A stretch of 64,000 nt of DNA from assembly GCA_900316515.1 (NCBI GenBank), contig ONDE01000011.1, forward strand, positions 31,684 to 95,683, written 5' to 3'. The DNA comes from an uncultured Bacteroidales bacterium. GTDB taxonomy: Bacteria; Bacteroidota; Bacteroidia; Bacteroidales; P3. The notes below the pieces were generated by a model. The model worked only from the letters and a program-made list of their open reading frames with translations. It searched no databases and had not been told where the DNA came from. Of the stretch, positions 7,699 through 17,142 are shown piece after piece; within the stretch, counting starts at the first letter, position 1; every line of letters begins with the position of its first letter. The position numbers were made by a program, and so were the translations under genes.

Positions 7699-8108
7699 AA
7701 CGCCTGTTATTCATATTGTTGCTGCCTTTGGCATTTCTGTCCTGCTCGCGCGAGGTGGAGGAGGTGCCGCTGTACCGGCAGTATGCAGCACGGCAAGACC
7801 TGACGGTGGCGCAGGTCAAGGGCTTCCAGCTCTGCGACACGGTGAAGACCGACGTGGTCATCCTCGTAGCTGACGACAGTGTGGCATGGCAGGGGCTGAA
7901 GGAGGAGCTGGACATCCGCACCTCGGAGGGCGTCACCAGCTGGATGGGTGACATCGACAAACCCGCCAAGCGTGTGAAGCGCAGCGTGCGCCCAGCCTGG
8001 CGCGCCATGGCCGTACACGCCGACCGCACCGTGGCCTTCTACCGCATCGACACCGAGGAACAGTACGAGGCGCTGCTTGACTATCAACTGGAAAGAATTA
8101 AGAATTAA
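7695..8108 (+). CDS. Small lipoprotein, cassette B
   Basis: 137 aa, signal peptide with lipobox FLSC (Cys17). A paralogue of the lipoprotein at 4808: shared blocks PLYRQYAARQDLTVAQVKGF, VTSWMGDIDKP and a FYRIDTEEQYEALLDYQLER end. The start overlaps the previous stop (ATGA), so sigma, TM protein and lipoprotein are translationally chained. The mid part is more basic than in cassette A (KRVKRSVRPAWRAM). Family not recognised with certainty; a DUF4252-like fold is possible. Confidence 0.75.
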   Translation: MKRLLFILLLPLAFLSCSREVEEVPLYRQYAARQDLTVAQVKGFQLCDTVKTDVVILVADDSVAWQGLKEELDIRTSEGVTSWMGDIDKPAKRVKRSVRPAWRAMAVHADRTVAFYRIDTEEQYEALLDYQLERIKN

Positions 8109-8130
8109 AATTAAAAAAAATATAATTTAT

Positions 8131-9141
8131 ATGAAACATCTATTTAAACTCACAGTCCTGCTGGCTGCTGCAACACTGGTACTTACAGCCTGCAAACCTG
8201 ACCCTGTCGAAGTGCTCTACGAGCGCAACATAATCTACACTGTTGACAACAACCGGTATGAGGTCACCTTGAAGACCGACGCGGAGTTCGACGCCTTGCT
8301 GGAGCGCTTCTGCGACTACGCTGAGGGCGGCAGCACCGTTACCTTCTACAATGCCAATCGTGTCTCAAAATCTGCCGCCAAGGAGGCCACCGTTTTCAGC
8401 ACCACAAGCCGTGAAGAGATGAAAGCCTGGATGCGAAGGATGGAGGACGATGGCAAGACCGTCACTGTGAGCTACGACCCCAGTTCCGGCACCTACCACG
8501 GAGAAGCCTACGCCACCGCACCGCACCCACAGACCGACTGGGTAGACCTAGGCTTGCCGAGCGGAGTGCTGTGGGCCAAGTGCGACCTGGGAGCCAATGC
8601 TCCCGAGGAGTACGGCAACTACTACGCTTGGGGCGAGATCAGCCCGAAGGAAGTCTACAACTGGAATACCTACCGCTACGGTACTGCGGATGGCGAGGGC
8701 AACCTTTTGACTCTGATCAAGTACAATACCCACAGCGATTATGGCACTCCTGACAGCCTCACCATCCTGTGGGCGACGGATGATGCGGCGACGATGGCCT
8801 TCGGAATCGGAAGCGGGGCCCGCACGCCCACCAAAGAAGAGTGGCAGGAGTTGATAGACTATTCCACCGTAGAGTGGACTACCATGAACGGTGTCAACGG
8901 ACTCAAGTTCACCAGCATCACTAACGGCAACACGCTCTTCTTTCCCGCTGCCGGCATGCGCTACGGTTCGGAACTCCATGGAGTAGACGGCTGCGGATTC
9001 GGCTTCTACTGGTCCTCGTCGCTTGACACGAACAGTCCAAGCGATGCATGGGCTTTCTGCTTCGATGCGAACAATCCGGTCCACGTGGGCAAAAGTAATC
9101 GCCGTTACGGGTTCACTGTCCGCGCCGTGCGGCTGGACTAA
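8131..9141 (+). CDS. Two-domain lipoprotein with Fibrobacter-type paralogous domain, cassette B
   Basis: 336 aa from MKHLFKL; an earlier in-frame ATG at 8077 lies inside the preceding gene. Lipobox LTAC (Cys21). Residues about 33-130 are the domain shared with the protein at 5243 (ERNIIYTVDNN...EEMKAWMRRMEDDGKTVTVSYD...YHGEAYATAP). Residues 135-336 match the Fibrobacter succinogenes major paralogous domain pattern: WVDLGLPSGVLWAKCDLGA, EYGNYYAWGE, RTPTKEEWQEL, LFFPAAGMR, YWSSS, and a final RAVRLD. That family is widespread in surface lipoproteins and has no proven function. The domain swap relative to cassette A is notable. Confidence 0.8.
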   Translation: MKHLFKLTVLLAAATLVLTACKPDPVEVLYERNIIYTVDNNRYEVTLKTDAEFDALLERFCDYAEGGSTVTFYNANRVSKSAAKEATVFSTTSREEMKAWMRRMEDDGKTVTVSYDPSSGTYHGEAYATAPHPQTDWVDLGLPSGVLWAKCDLGANAPEEYGNYYAWGEISPKEVYNWNTYRYGTADGEGNLLTLIKYNTHSDYGTPDSLTILWATDDAATMAFGIGSGARTPTKEEWQELIDYSTVEWTTMNGVNGLKFTSITNGNTLFFPAAGMRYGSELHGVDGCGFGFYWSSSLDTNSPSDAWAFCFDANNPVHVGKSNRRYGFTVRAVRLD

Positions 9142-9168
9142 CAGTTTGCTCAAATAATTAAAAGTTCA

Positions 9169-9212
9169 GCGACTGCCACGCGGCTGACAAAATGTCAGCG
9201 CATGGCAGTCGC
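9169..9212. promoter_or_regulatory. Long palindrome upstream of groES
   Basis: GCGACTGCCA...GGCTGACA pairs with TGTCAGC...TGGCAGTCGC; about 18 of 20 positions pair, with a tiny loop. No T run follows, so it is not a classic terminator. At 9231 lies TGGCACG-GTTG-TTGAT, which resembles a sigma-54 -24/-12 element but has GA in place of the -12 GC. Either could mediate heat-shock control of groES-groEL. It is not the CIRCE sequence. Confidence 0.5.
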
Positions 9213-9337
9213 TGGCAGTTTATAGGGTTTTGGCACGGTTGTTGATAGTTCCTAGTCGTCCTAGTGCCCCCTAGGACAACCTAGGGAGACCTAGGAAGCC
9301 TAAAGAAAAAAAACAAACAAATAAAAAAATAACAACT

Positions 9338-9607
9338 ATGAACATCAAACCTTTAGCAGACCGAGTCCTCGTGCGTCCCGCCGAGGCTGAACAGAAGACC
9401 GCCAGCGGCATCATCATCCCCGACACCGCCAAGGAGAAACCGCAGCGCGGCGAAGTCCTCGCCGTGGGCAAGGGCACCAAAGACCATGAGATGACCGTCA
9501 AGGTGGGCGACCAAGTCCTCTACGGCAAGTACAGCGGCACCGAGATCGAGATCGACGGCGAGAAGCTGATGATCATGAAAGAAAGCGACATCTACGCTAT
9601 CATCTAA
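9338..9607 (+). CDS. groES: Co-chaperonin GroES
   Basis: 89 aa, slightly shorter than the usual 95-97 but complete. It starts [19 protein letters not shown], has the mobile-loop region [21 protein letters not shown] and ends YAII. Forms the heptameric lid of the GroEL folding chamber in the cytoplasm. The upstream 196 bp hold a long palindrome and a sigma-54-like element, and groEL follows after 127 bp. The product is unambiguous. Confidence 0.97.
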   Translation: MNIKPLADRVLVRPAEAEQKTASGIIIPDTAKEKPQRGEVLAVGKGTKDHEMTVKVGDQVLYGKYSGTEIEIDGEKLMIMKESDIYAII

Positions 9608-9621
9608 AGATTTAAGCTCAA

Positions 9622-9690
9622 TCAGATTTTAAAAGATTGGAAAATAAAGCTGCCGCCGGATGGCCTCTTTTAAAATCTTTTACAATCTGA
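9622..9690 (+). repeat. Hairpin between groES and groEL
   Basis: TCAGATTTTAAAAGATT (9622-9638) pairs with AATCTTTTACAATCTGA (9674-9690) over 17 bp with one mismatch. The loop is 35 nt. It may be an RNA processing or partial termination site setting the groES:groEL ratio; the sequence alone cannot decide. Confidence 0.65.
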
Positions 9691-9719
9691 AGGAGAAAAG
9701 AAAATAATAATCAAAATAG

Positions 9720-11372
<1,653 letters not shown>

Positions 11373-11432
11373 TTTAGGAGTTAAGGAGACAGTAGTTAAG
11401 TAGTTAAGACAATACTGCTGTCAACACAAAAG

Positions 11433-11462
11433 AAAGGGAGCATCCGATTGGGTGCTCCCTTT
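11433..11462. terminator. Terminator between groEL and the macrodomain gene
   Basis: AAAGGGAGCATCC and GGGTGCTCCCTTT form a 13-bp stem with one wobble and a 5-nt loop, between convergent genes. The flanking A/T runs suit termination from either side. Confidence 0.8.
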
Positions 11463-11486
11463 ACTTATTTCTATAATATACAATAA

Positions 11487-12215
11487 TCAGCGTAGTCTTA
11501 GCAGTTCCTTGTAGATTTCGTAGTCGATGTCTTTATAGACGTTGAAAATCACGCGGATGCGGGCTTCCCGGCAAGCGTTGATGGCAATCTCGGCGGCGCG
11601 ACGGTTGGGGAAGTGGAAGTCGCCGGTGGAGATGCAGCAGAAGGCTATGCTGTTGCAGTTGTGCTGCTGGGCGAGCCACAGGCAGGTGCGGTAGCAGCAT
11701 GCAAGCTGTTCCTCCTGCCCGGCGGTGGGCTTGTCGCCCTCGATGACCGGCCCGACGGTGTGGATGACCCATTTGGCGGGCAAGTTGTAGCCGGGTGTGA
11801 CGATGGCACCGCCGGTGGCGATGGTGTCGCCCTGCAGGATTCTGTCACACTCCTGCCTCAGCTGCAAGCCAGCGGCAGAATGGATGTCGTTGTCGATACA
11901 GGGATGCAACGGATTCCAGCAGCCGAGGCCGCGAGAGCCGGCGGCATTGACGATGGCATCGACCTTGAGCCTAGTGATGTCGCCCTGCCACAGTCTCTCG
12001 CAGGTTCTGACGACACCTTTGTCCTTCAGCTGCAGCTGCAGCTCTTCGTCCTGTGCCTTCAGGAAGTCGATGCTCAACGGCTGCGGCCGCCATATATTCA
12101 TCATCATCCGGAGCAGCTTCTTCTTGTCCTGCAGCCGCTTGGGCATCACAGCCGTTGCCTCGTTCTGCTCCATCAGGTAGCGGATGCAGAAGTCGATGTT
12201 CTCGTCTCTGGTCAT
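11487..12215 (-). CDS. Protein-ADP-ribose hydrolase, zinc macrodomain type
   Basis: 242 aa. A helical N-terminal extension (about 1-70) precedes a macrodomain. The substrate loop reads DAIVNAAGSRGLGCWNPLHPCIDNDIH in two parts across residues 86-112, with Cys99, His104 and Cys106 in the GC-x-x-x-x-H-x-C-I-D-N pattern of the zinc-containing macrodomains. This subfamily removes ADP-ribose from proteins and is often encoded with SirTM-type ADP-ribosylators and lipoylation genes. No sirtuin is nearby; instead it is 4 bp downstream of an AlaX-like gene. The later loop CISTGDFHFP is also conserved. Substrate inferred from family. Confidence 0.88.
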   Translation of the reverse strand: MTRDENIDFCIRYLMEQNEATAVMPKRLQDKKKLLRMMMNIWRPQPLSIDFLKAQDEELQLQLKDKGVVRTCERLWQGDITRLKVDAIVNAAGSRGLGCWNPLHPCIDNDIHSAAGLQLRQECDRILQGDTIATGGAIVTPGYNLPAKWVIHTVGPVIEGDKPTAGQEEQLACCYRTCLWLAQQHNCNSIAFCCISTGDFHFPNRRAAEIAINACREARIRVIFNVYKDIDYEIYKELLRLR

Positions 12216-12219
12216 CGAA

Positions 12220-12690
12220 CTATTCCACCAGTTTGAAGCGCATGCGCCACGTGTGGCTGTCAGCGTTGTAGTCGTGCGAGATAATCTTGAAGGGCGCTAT
12301 CTCGGAGGTGTTCTGCACATGGGTGCCGACACAGGCGCAGAGGTCGTAGTCGCCGATGCGCACCAAACGCAGCGTCTCGCTGGCGTCGTCGGGCAGCTTC
12401 CAGAGGTCTACCTCCGGCGGCACCTCTCCCCTCTTCACGAACTCATAGCTTACGGGCAAATGCTGCGCTATCACCTCGTTCACACGGCGCTCAATCTCCT
12501 GCACCTGTTCTTCGGTCGGGCATGAATCTAGCAGGTAGTCGCACTTGCTCTTCTTCTTTTCTATATGTGCGTTCCTCGACCGTGGACAGCCGAACATCCG
12601 CACCATCGTCTGGTTCAAAATATGCTCCGCCGTATGCATCGGCGGGTATTCCTCTTTATTATGAGCGTTTAAAACAGGTTCTTGTTCCAT
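12220..12690 (-). CDS. AlaX-like tRNA-editing domain protein
   Basis: 156 aa, a free-standing threonyl/alanyl-tRNA synthetase second additional domain. Metal ligands are in HTAEHIL (His19, His23) and in the C-terminal CVGTH pair. Such proteins hydrolyse mischarged Ser- or Gly-tRNA(Ala) or act on related substrates in trans. The N-terminal oligonucleotide-binding half of AlaX-M is missing, so it resembles the short AlaX-S type. It precedes the macrodomain gene by 4 bp on the same strand. Which tRNA it edits is unknown. Confidence 0.82.
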   Translation of the reverse strand: MEQEPVLNAHNKEEYPPMHTAEHILNQTMVRMFGCPRSRNAHIEKKKSKCDYLLDSCPTEEQVQEIERRVNEVIAQHLPVSYEFVKRGEVPPEVDLWKLPDDASETLRLVRIGDYDLCACVGTHVQNTSEIAPFKIISHDYNADSHTWRMRFKLVE

Positions 12691-12709
12691 ATTCGCCCCT
12701 ATTTAGATG

Positions 12710-13498
12710 CTATTTGCCCTGCTTTTTCTTGTAACGGGTGCTGGCAATGGAGATGATGACGACAACAGGAAGGAAGATGTAGATATAACCCTCGATGCAT
12801 TCGATGGCCAGCATTGTGACAGCCTCGATGCCAACAAAGAAACTGACGGCGGCGAACAGGCAGCGGCCCACCTTGTGCGAGCGTACAATGTCGGCAATCA
12901 ATTTGGCAATGGTTATGAACAACATCAACAGCTGGTAGACAATCATTATCCACACACTTGTAATAGGTGCAAAATAGTCGACCACACCGGCAATGGCGGC
13001 ACCAAGAAGCATGACAAAGATGAGATACTGCCATTCTTGCCACGCTGTTTCCTCCATACCCCTGTTGTCGCTGACATATTCCACCATCAGCATCAATGCG
13101 CTGAGGAAAGTATAGACGACATAAGTAAGCAGCAACTCGCCAACCAGCGACCATCCAAGACCGACGATAGACTGCTGGCAGAACCACCCGATACTTATCT
13201 CATCGTTATGAAGCTGCCAGTCCTCGAACTGCGGCAAATCGCCAGAAAAACAGTAGTAATAAGTACTCAAAGTAGTGACGACAAGAAGTGTATAAAGCCA
13301 GGGAAACAGATTGCCTCGCTGCTTGTAGTATATCTGATGCGATATCACATGCATTGCCACTGCCAGCACCAACAGGAAGACCGGTATAGCTATCGGTGAC
13401 AGACCCAGCGGATTGCTGTGGTGGAGTCCGAACAGCTCGGGCAGATTGGTCATCGGCGCATTGGCGTTGATGTAATCGGATAGCCTTTGAAAAAACAT
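12710..13498 (-). CDS. Multi-pass membrane protein of unknown function
   Basis: 262 aa with about seven predicted transmembrane segments: around residues 35-55, 66-84, 115-138, 153-172, 180-200, 212-232 and 236-252. A cytoplasmic basic tail (RYKKKQGK) ends it. Between the second and third helices is an acidic loop with two Trp. No family motif is recognised. It has its own TAnnTTTG promoter 32 bp upstream; downstream is the AlaX-like gene 20 bp away, so the three genes may form one operon. Confidence 0.72.
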   Translation of the reverse strand: MFFQRLSDYINANAPMTNLPELFGLHHSNPLGLSPIAIPVFLLVLAVAMHVISHQIYYKQRGNLFPWLYTLLVVTTLSTYYYCFSGDLPQFEDWQLHNDEISIGWFCQQSIVGLGWSLVGELLLTYVVYTFLSALMLMVEYVSDNRGMEETAWQEWQYLIFVMLLGAAIAGVVDYFAPITSVWIMIVYQLLMLFITIAKLIADIVRSHKVGRCLFAAVSFFVGIEAVTMLAIECIEGYIYIFLPVVVIISIASTRYKKKQGK

Positions 13499-13529
13499 AA
13501 TAGATGTTTTATTCGTTAAATTTAAAATG

Positions 13530-13537
13530 CAAAGATA
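13530..13537 (-). promoter_or_regulatory. Bacteroidota -7 promoter element
   Basis: TATCTTTG on the minus strand, 31 nt before the ATG at 13498. Likely drives the membrane protein, AlaX-like and macrodomain genes. Confidence 0.7.
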
Positions 13538-13565
13538 CTAAAAAAAATATTAATAGCCTTTTATT

Positions 13566-13603
13566 GGACAAAAAAGAAAGGCCGACCTCTTGGTCAGCCT
13601 TTC
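13566..13603 (-). terminator. Terminator of the M13 peptidase gene
   Basis: Read on the minus strand: a 12-bp stem (GAAAGGCTGACC with GGTCGGCCTTTC, one wobble), a 4-nt loop, then six T. It ends the leftward transcript of the peptidase gene. Confidence 0.88.
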
Positions 13604-13624
13604 TTCGTTTCATATAGAGTGTGA

Positions 13625-15682
13625 TTACCACAGCACGACGCGTTTCTCGGGAGCAAGCCACATGCCGTCACCCTCCTTGATACCGAAAGCATCGATGAAC
13701 TCGGTGACCTGCGGCAGGGCGACGTTGACGCGGTTGCGACCCAGCGAGTGGACATCCATCTGGGTGAGCTGCAGGGCAGCAGCGGGACGGATGTTCGAGG
13801 CCCACACGGCGGCATAGGCCAGGAAGAAGCGCTGTTCGGGGGTGAAGCCGTCCATCTCTTTCTTGTTGACCTGCTTCTTGGCCATAGCGTTCTGCATGGC
13901 GAGATAGGAGACGTGGAGACCGCCGTTATCGGCGATGTTCTCACCGAGGGTGAGCTCGCCGTTGCCGTTCATCTTGCCCAGCTCGGGGTCGTCGAGGGCG
14001 ACGCAGTTGTTGAAGGCCTCGATGAGGCACTGCTTGTTGGCGTCGAAGTTCTTGGCATCCTCTTCGCTCCACCAGTCGTTCAGGTTGCCGTTCTCGTCAT
14101 ACTGACGGCCCTGGTCGTCGAAGCCGTGGGTCAACTCGTGGCCGATGACCACACCGATGGCGCCGTAGTTGGCGGCATCGTCGGCGTCAAATTGGAAGAA
14201 CGGGGGCTGCAGGATGGCGGCGGGGAAGCAGATCTCGTTGGTGGTGGGGTTGTAGTAGGCGTTCACGGTCTGCGGAGTCATCAGCCACTCGTCTTTGTCG
14301 ACGGGCTTGTTGATCTTGCTCATCATATAGGCCACATCAAACTCGTTGCTGCGCACCACATTGGCATAGTAGCTGTCGTCCTTGATTTCCAAGCCGCTAT
14401 AGTCGCGCCACTTGTTGGGGTAGCCAATCTTCACATAGATGGTGCTGAGTTTCTTGTGGGCATTGGCCTTGGTCTGGTCGGTCATCCATTCGGCCATGTC
14501 GATGCGCTGGCCAAGGGCGGTGATGAGGTTCTGCACGAGGGTCTCCATGCGGGTCTTGGCCTCGGCAGGGAAGAAGCGCTCGACATACAGCTGGCCAAGG
14601 GCCTCGCCCATGGCACCCTCAACGGTGCTGGTGACGCGTTTCCAGCGAGGACGGATTTCCTCGCGGCCGCTCATCAGCTTGCCAAAGAAGTCGAATTCTG
14701 CATTCACGAAGTCGTCGCTCAGGTAGTTGGCGGCACTGGTAATCTGTTGCCATGCAAAGTAGGCCTTCAGGGTCTCAATGTCGGCATCGGCTAGCACCTT
14801 GTTTACCTCCTCGAAATACTTGGGCTGGGCAATGTTGAAGCTCTTCATGCCCTCCATGATGTTCATGGTCTCGAAGTAACCCTTCCAGTCAATGTTGGGG
14901 TATACGGCATTGGCGCTGTCGACCGTGAAACGGTTGAAGGTAGCCTGCGGGTTACGGTTCTCAAGCTTGGTGTTCATGGCTTTGGCCAAACGGGTCTCGA
15001 AGGCCATCACCGTCTGAGCCAGCTTGTCGGCTTTCTTGCCGCTCATCTTGTCGTACCCAGCCATAGCGAACTCCTTCTCCATCAGCTCCACATAGCCCTT
15101 GCGGATGTTCTTGTTGTTGCCCTCGTCGAGCAGATAGTAGTCGCGGTCCCCCAGACCGAGGCCGCTTTGCCAAGCCCAAGCAATGCACATGTTGGCATCG
15201 TCCTTGTCGGCTTCGCCCATCACACCAAAGAGCACACCATAGCCGCGACGGTGCATCTTCAGCAGCTGAGCCCACACATCCTCGCGGGTCTTCAGGTTGT
15301 TGATTTCCTCCAAATAGGGCATCAGAGGGGCGGCGCCCTGCTCCTGCAGCTTCACGCTGTCCATGCCGATGTTGTACATGGTGGCAATCTTGTCGGCCAG
15401 CGAGCCGGCCTCGTTCTCGTTCTTGCTCACCGAGTCGATGATGTCGTTGACGTTCTTCAACGCATTCTCAGCCAGCACGTCGAAAGCACCGTAGCGCGAA
15501 TGCTCGGCATCGAGTGGGTTGTTTTTCATCCAGCCGCCGCAGGCATACTGGTAGAAGTCGTCCTCCAAACGGGCGGTGGTGTCGAAATTGTCGGCGTTGA
15601 CGCCCGAGGTGAGAGGGGCCTTGTGCTGACAACCGGTAGCGATAACTGCCATAGTAGCAATTGTTAAAAGGGTTTTCTTCAT
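13625..15682 (-). CDS. M13 family metallopeptidase (neprilysin/PepO type) lipoprotein
   Basis: 685 aa, typical for the family. The signal peptide ends in VIATGC (Cys18), so it is lipid-anchored outside the cytoplasm. The zinc motif HELTH lies in VIGHELTHGFDDQGR; the third ligand Glu is in GENIADNGG; NAYYNPTTNEICFPAAILQ is the conserved substrate-binding block. The C-terminal WLAPEKRVVLW is a shortened form of the family's PxxxCxVW end and lacks the Cys. Cleaves oligopeptides in the periplasm or at the surface. It stands alone, with its own promoter and terminator. Confidence 0.93.
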   Translation of the reverse strand: MKKTLLTIATMAVIATGCQHKAPLTSGVNADNFDTTARLEDDFYQYACGGWMKNNPLDAEHSRYGAFDVLAENALKNVNDIIDSVSKNENEAGSLADKIATMYNIGMDSVKLQEQGAAPLMPYLEEINNLKTREDVWAQLLKMHRRGYGVLFGVMGEADKDDANMCIAWAWQSGLGLGDRDYYLLDEGNNKNIRKGYVELMEKEFAMAGYDKMSGKKADKLAQTVMAFETRLAKAMNTKLENRNPQATFNRFTVDSANAVYPNIDWKGYFETMNIMEGMKSFNIAQPKYFEEVNKVLADADIETLKAYFAWQQITSAANYLSDDFVNAEFDFFGKLMSGREEIRPRWKRVTSTVEGAMGEALGQLYVERFFPAEAKTRMETLVQNLITALGQRIDMAEWMTDQTKANAHKKLSTIYVKIGYPNKWRDYSGLEIKDDSYYANVVRSNEFDVAYMMSKINKPVDKDEWLMTPQTVNAYYNPTTNEICFPAAILQPPFFQFDADDAANYGAIGVVIGHELTHGFDDQGRQYDENGNLNDWWSEEDAKNFDANKQCLIEAFNNCVALDDPELGKMNGNGELTLGENIADNGGLHVSYLAMQNAMAKKQVNKKEMDGFTPEQRFFLAYAAVWASNIRPAAALQLTQMDVHSLGRNRVNVALPQVTEFIDAFGIKEGDGMWLAPEKRVVLW

Positions 15683-15719
15683 TGTATTGTTATTAAATTA
15701 TTGTTTCAAAAACAAAATG

Positions 15720-15727
15720 CAAAAATA
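15720..15727 (-). promoter_or_regulatory. Bacteroidota -7 promoter element
   Basis: TATTTTTG on the minus strand, 37 nt upstream of the M13 peptidase ATG at 15682. Confidence 0.65.
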
Positions 15728-15849
15728 CACAAAAAAAAACAATATGGTGGAAAAAAGGTGTCATCATGACGATGGAATGCATTGTTCTTCTATCGTTCTT
15801 CTAGAAGAACGATAGGTAAAATATAGAAAAACAGAGCATGTGATAGGCG

Positions 15850-17115
15850 TCACTTGAGCGAGTGACGCAGTATTTGCTTGTAACCGTTGAAGCTCTTGGT
15901 GGTGCCGTCGGTGAAGTGGAAGGTGATATGCGTGACGCGCATGTACTTGATTTTACCGCGGTCGTCCCAGAAGAGTTCGTCGAAGGTGTACTGGGCGGGC
16001 TGGTCAGGACGTATGGGACCCATGCAGCGCATGGTGCGCACCGAGCGGTGGAACTTGTCTTCCTGCACGCGGTCGCGGTCGTTGTAGGGGGCCACCGAGA
16101 GTTCGAGCATGCTGATGGTCTTGTCGTAGCAGTTGAAGAGGTTGAGCTCGACACCGAACATATAGTCGCTGCGGGCGGCCTTGATGTTCATCACGAATAT
16201 CTCGTCGCGACGCATGCGCTCCTTGGCGCGCTCTACATCAGAGCGCATCTGCTGCTCCTGTTCGGCGATGGAGTCGGAACGGAGCTCTACGGTGATGGAG
16301 TCGATGAGAGTTGAGAGTTGAGTATTGAGTATCGAGAATTGGGAATCGAGGTTCTCCAGATGAGCATCGAGGGCCAGCAGCGAATCATCGAGGGCGGCCT
16401 CGTGCTGCTCATAGGCCAATTGGTCGGCCTCGGTGGCGAAGGCGCCCCATTCGGCCAAGCGCTCGAGAGCGCGCAAAGAGAGTGTCTGCGGGGTGCGTGT
16501 GTTGGTGACGACGGTGAAGGCCACAGGCCACTGCTCGGAGGCCTGGAAGGCGTAGCTCTGCCAGCGTATGGGACTGTAGCGCCCATAGCGGCGGTCGGCG
16601 GTGTCGACCTCGATGATGTGCGACAGGCGACCCATGTCAACATAGGCCCACTGCTGGAGGGTGGCGAAGCGCTGTTCCCAATAGCGGACGTCGACGAGAT
16701 GTGGCAGCATCTGCGAGGCGATAGAAGCGGGGAGTTGGTAGTGGGTTGCGGGCAGCGACGTCTGCGGGGTGAAGAGGTAGTATTGGTTGCCAAATATGTT
16801 GCGATGGGGACCGGAAATCTGATAGCGGCAGTTGTAAGGCATTGTGGCGCCTGCGGCTTTCTCTACAACAGCACGTATATCGGCCGGCGGCTCTACGATG
16901 TAGGCGTCGGCAGCAGAAAGGCTTTCCAATGTGGAGAACGACCACGAATGCTGAGCGTGGAGGGTGGTGAAAGGTGAAAGGTGAAAGGTGAATAATAATA
17001 AGGAGACAAGGAGATAAGGAGATAAGGAGATATGACAAATGTGACGTCGGCGACATTGTCCTATGTAGTTAAAGTATTTAGCAAGTTTAGTTAGCATTAT
17101 AATTTCATTTTTCAC
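15850..17115 (-). CDS. Secreted protein of unknown function with in-gene simple repeats
   Basis: 421 aa as drawn. The N-terminus is uncertain: the first 30 residues are basic, then a hydrophobic stretch (LLVSLLLFTFHLSPF) ends at TTLHAQ, a plausible signal-peptidase site. The hydrophobic stretch is written in tandem repeats (CTCCTTAT and CACCTTTC). A second repeat block encodes NLDSQFSILNTQLSTLIDSI at about residue 265, next to a coiled-coil region (AEQEQQMRSDVERAKERMRR). The C-terminal 120 residues are a compact domain ending FTDGTTKSFNGYKQILRHSL. No family recognised. It lies 27 bp after polA, so they may be co-transcribed. Confidence 0.65.
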   Translation of the reverse strand: MKNEIIMLTKLAKYFNYIGQCRRRHICHISLSPYLLVSLLLFTFHLSPFTTLHAQHSWSFSTLESLSAADAYIVEPPADIRAVVEKAAGATMPYNCRYQISGPHRNIFGNQYYLFTPQTSLPATHYQLPASIASQMLPHLVDVRYWEQRFATLQQWAYVDMGRLSHIIEVDTADRRYGRYSPIRWQSYAFQASEQWPVAFTVVTNTRTPQTLSLRALERLAEWGAFATEADQLAYEQHEAALDDSLLALDAHLENLDSQFSILNTQLSTLIDSITVELRSDSIAEQEQQMRSDVERAKERMRRDEIFVMNIKAARSDYMFGVELNLFNCYDKTISMLELSVAPYNDRDRVQEDKFHRSVRTMRCMGPIRPDQPAQYTFDELFWDDRGKIKYMRVTHITFHFTDGTTKSFNGYKQILRHSLK

Positions 17116-17142
17116 TTTTCATTTTTCACTTTTCACTTTCAA

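Noticed and set aside
9231..9246. Definite sigma-54 promoter for groES
   Set aside because: The -12 element is TTGAT and lacks the invariant GC; kept only as a possible element.
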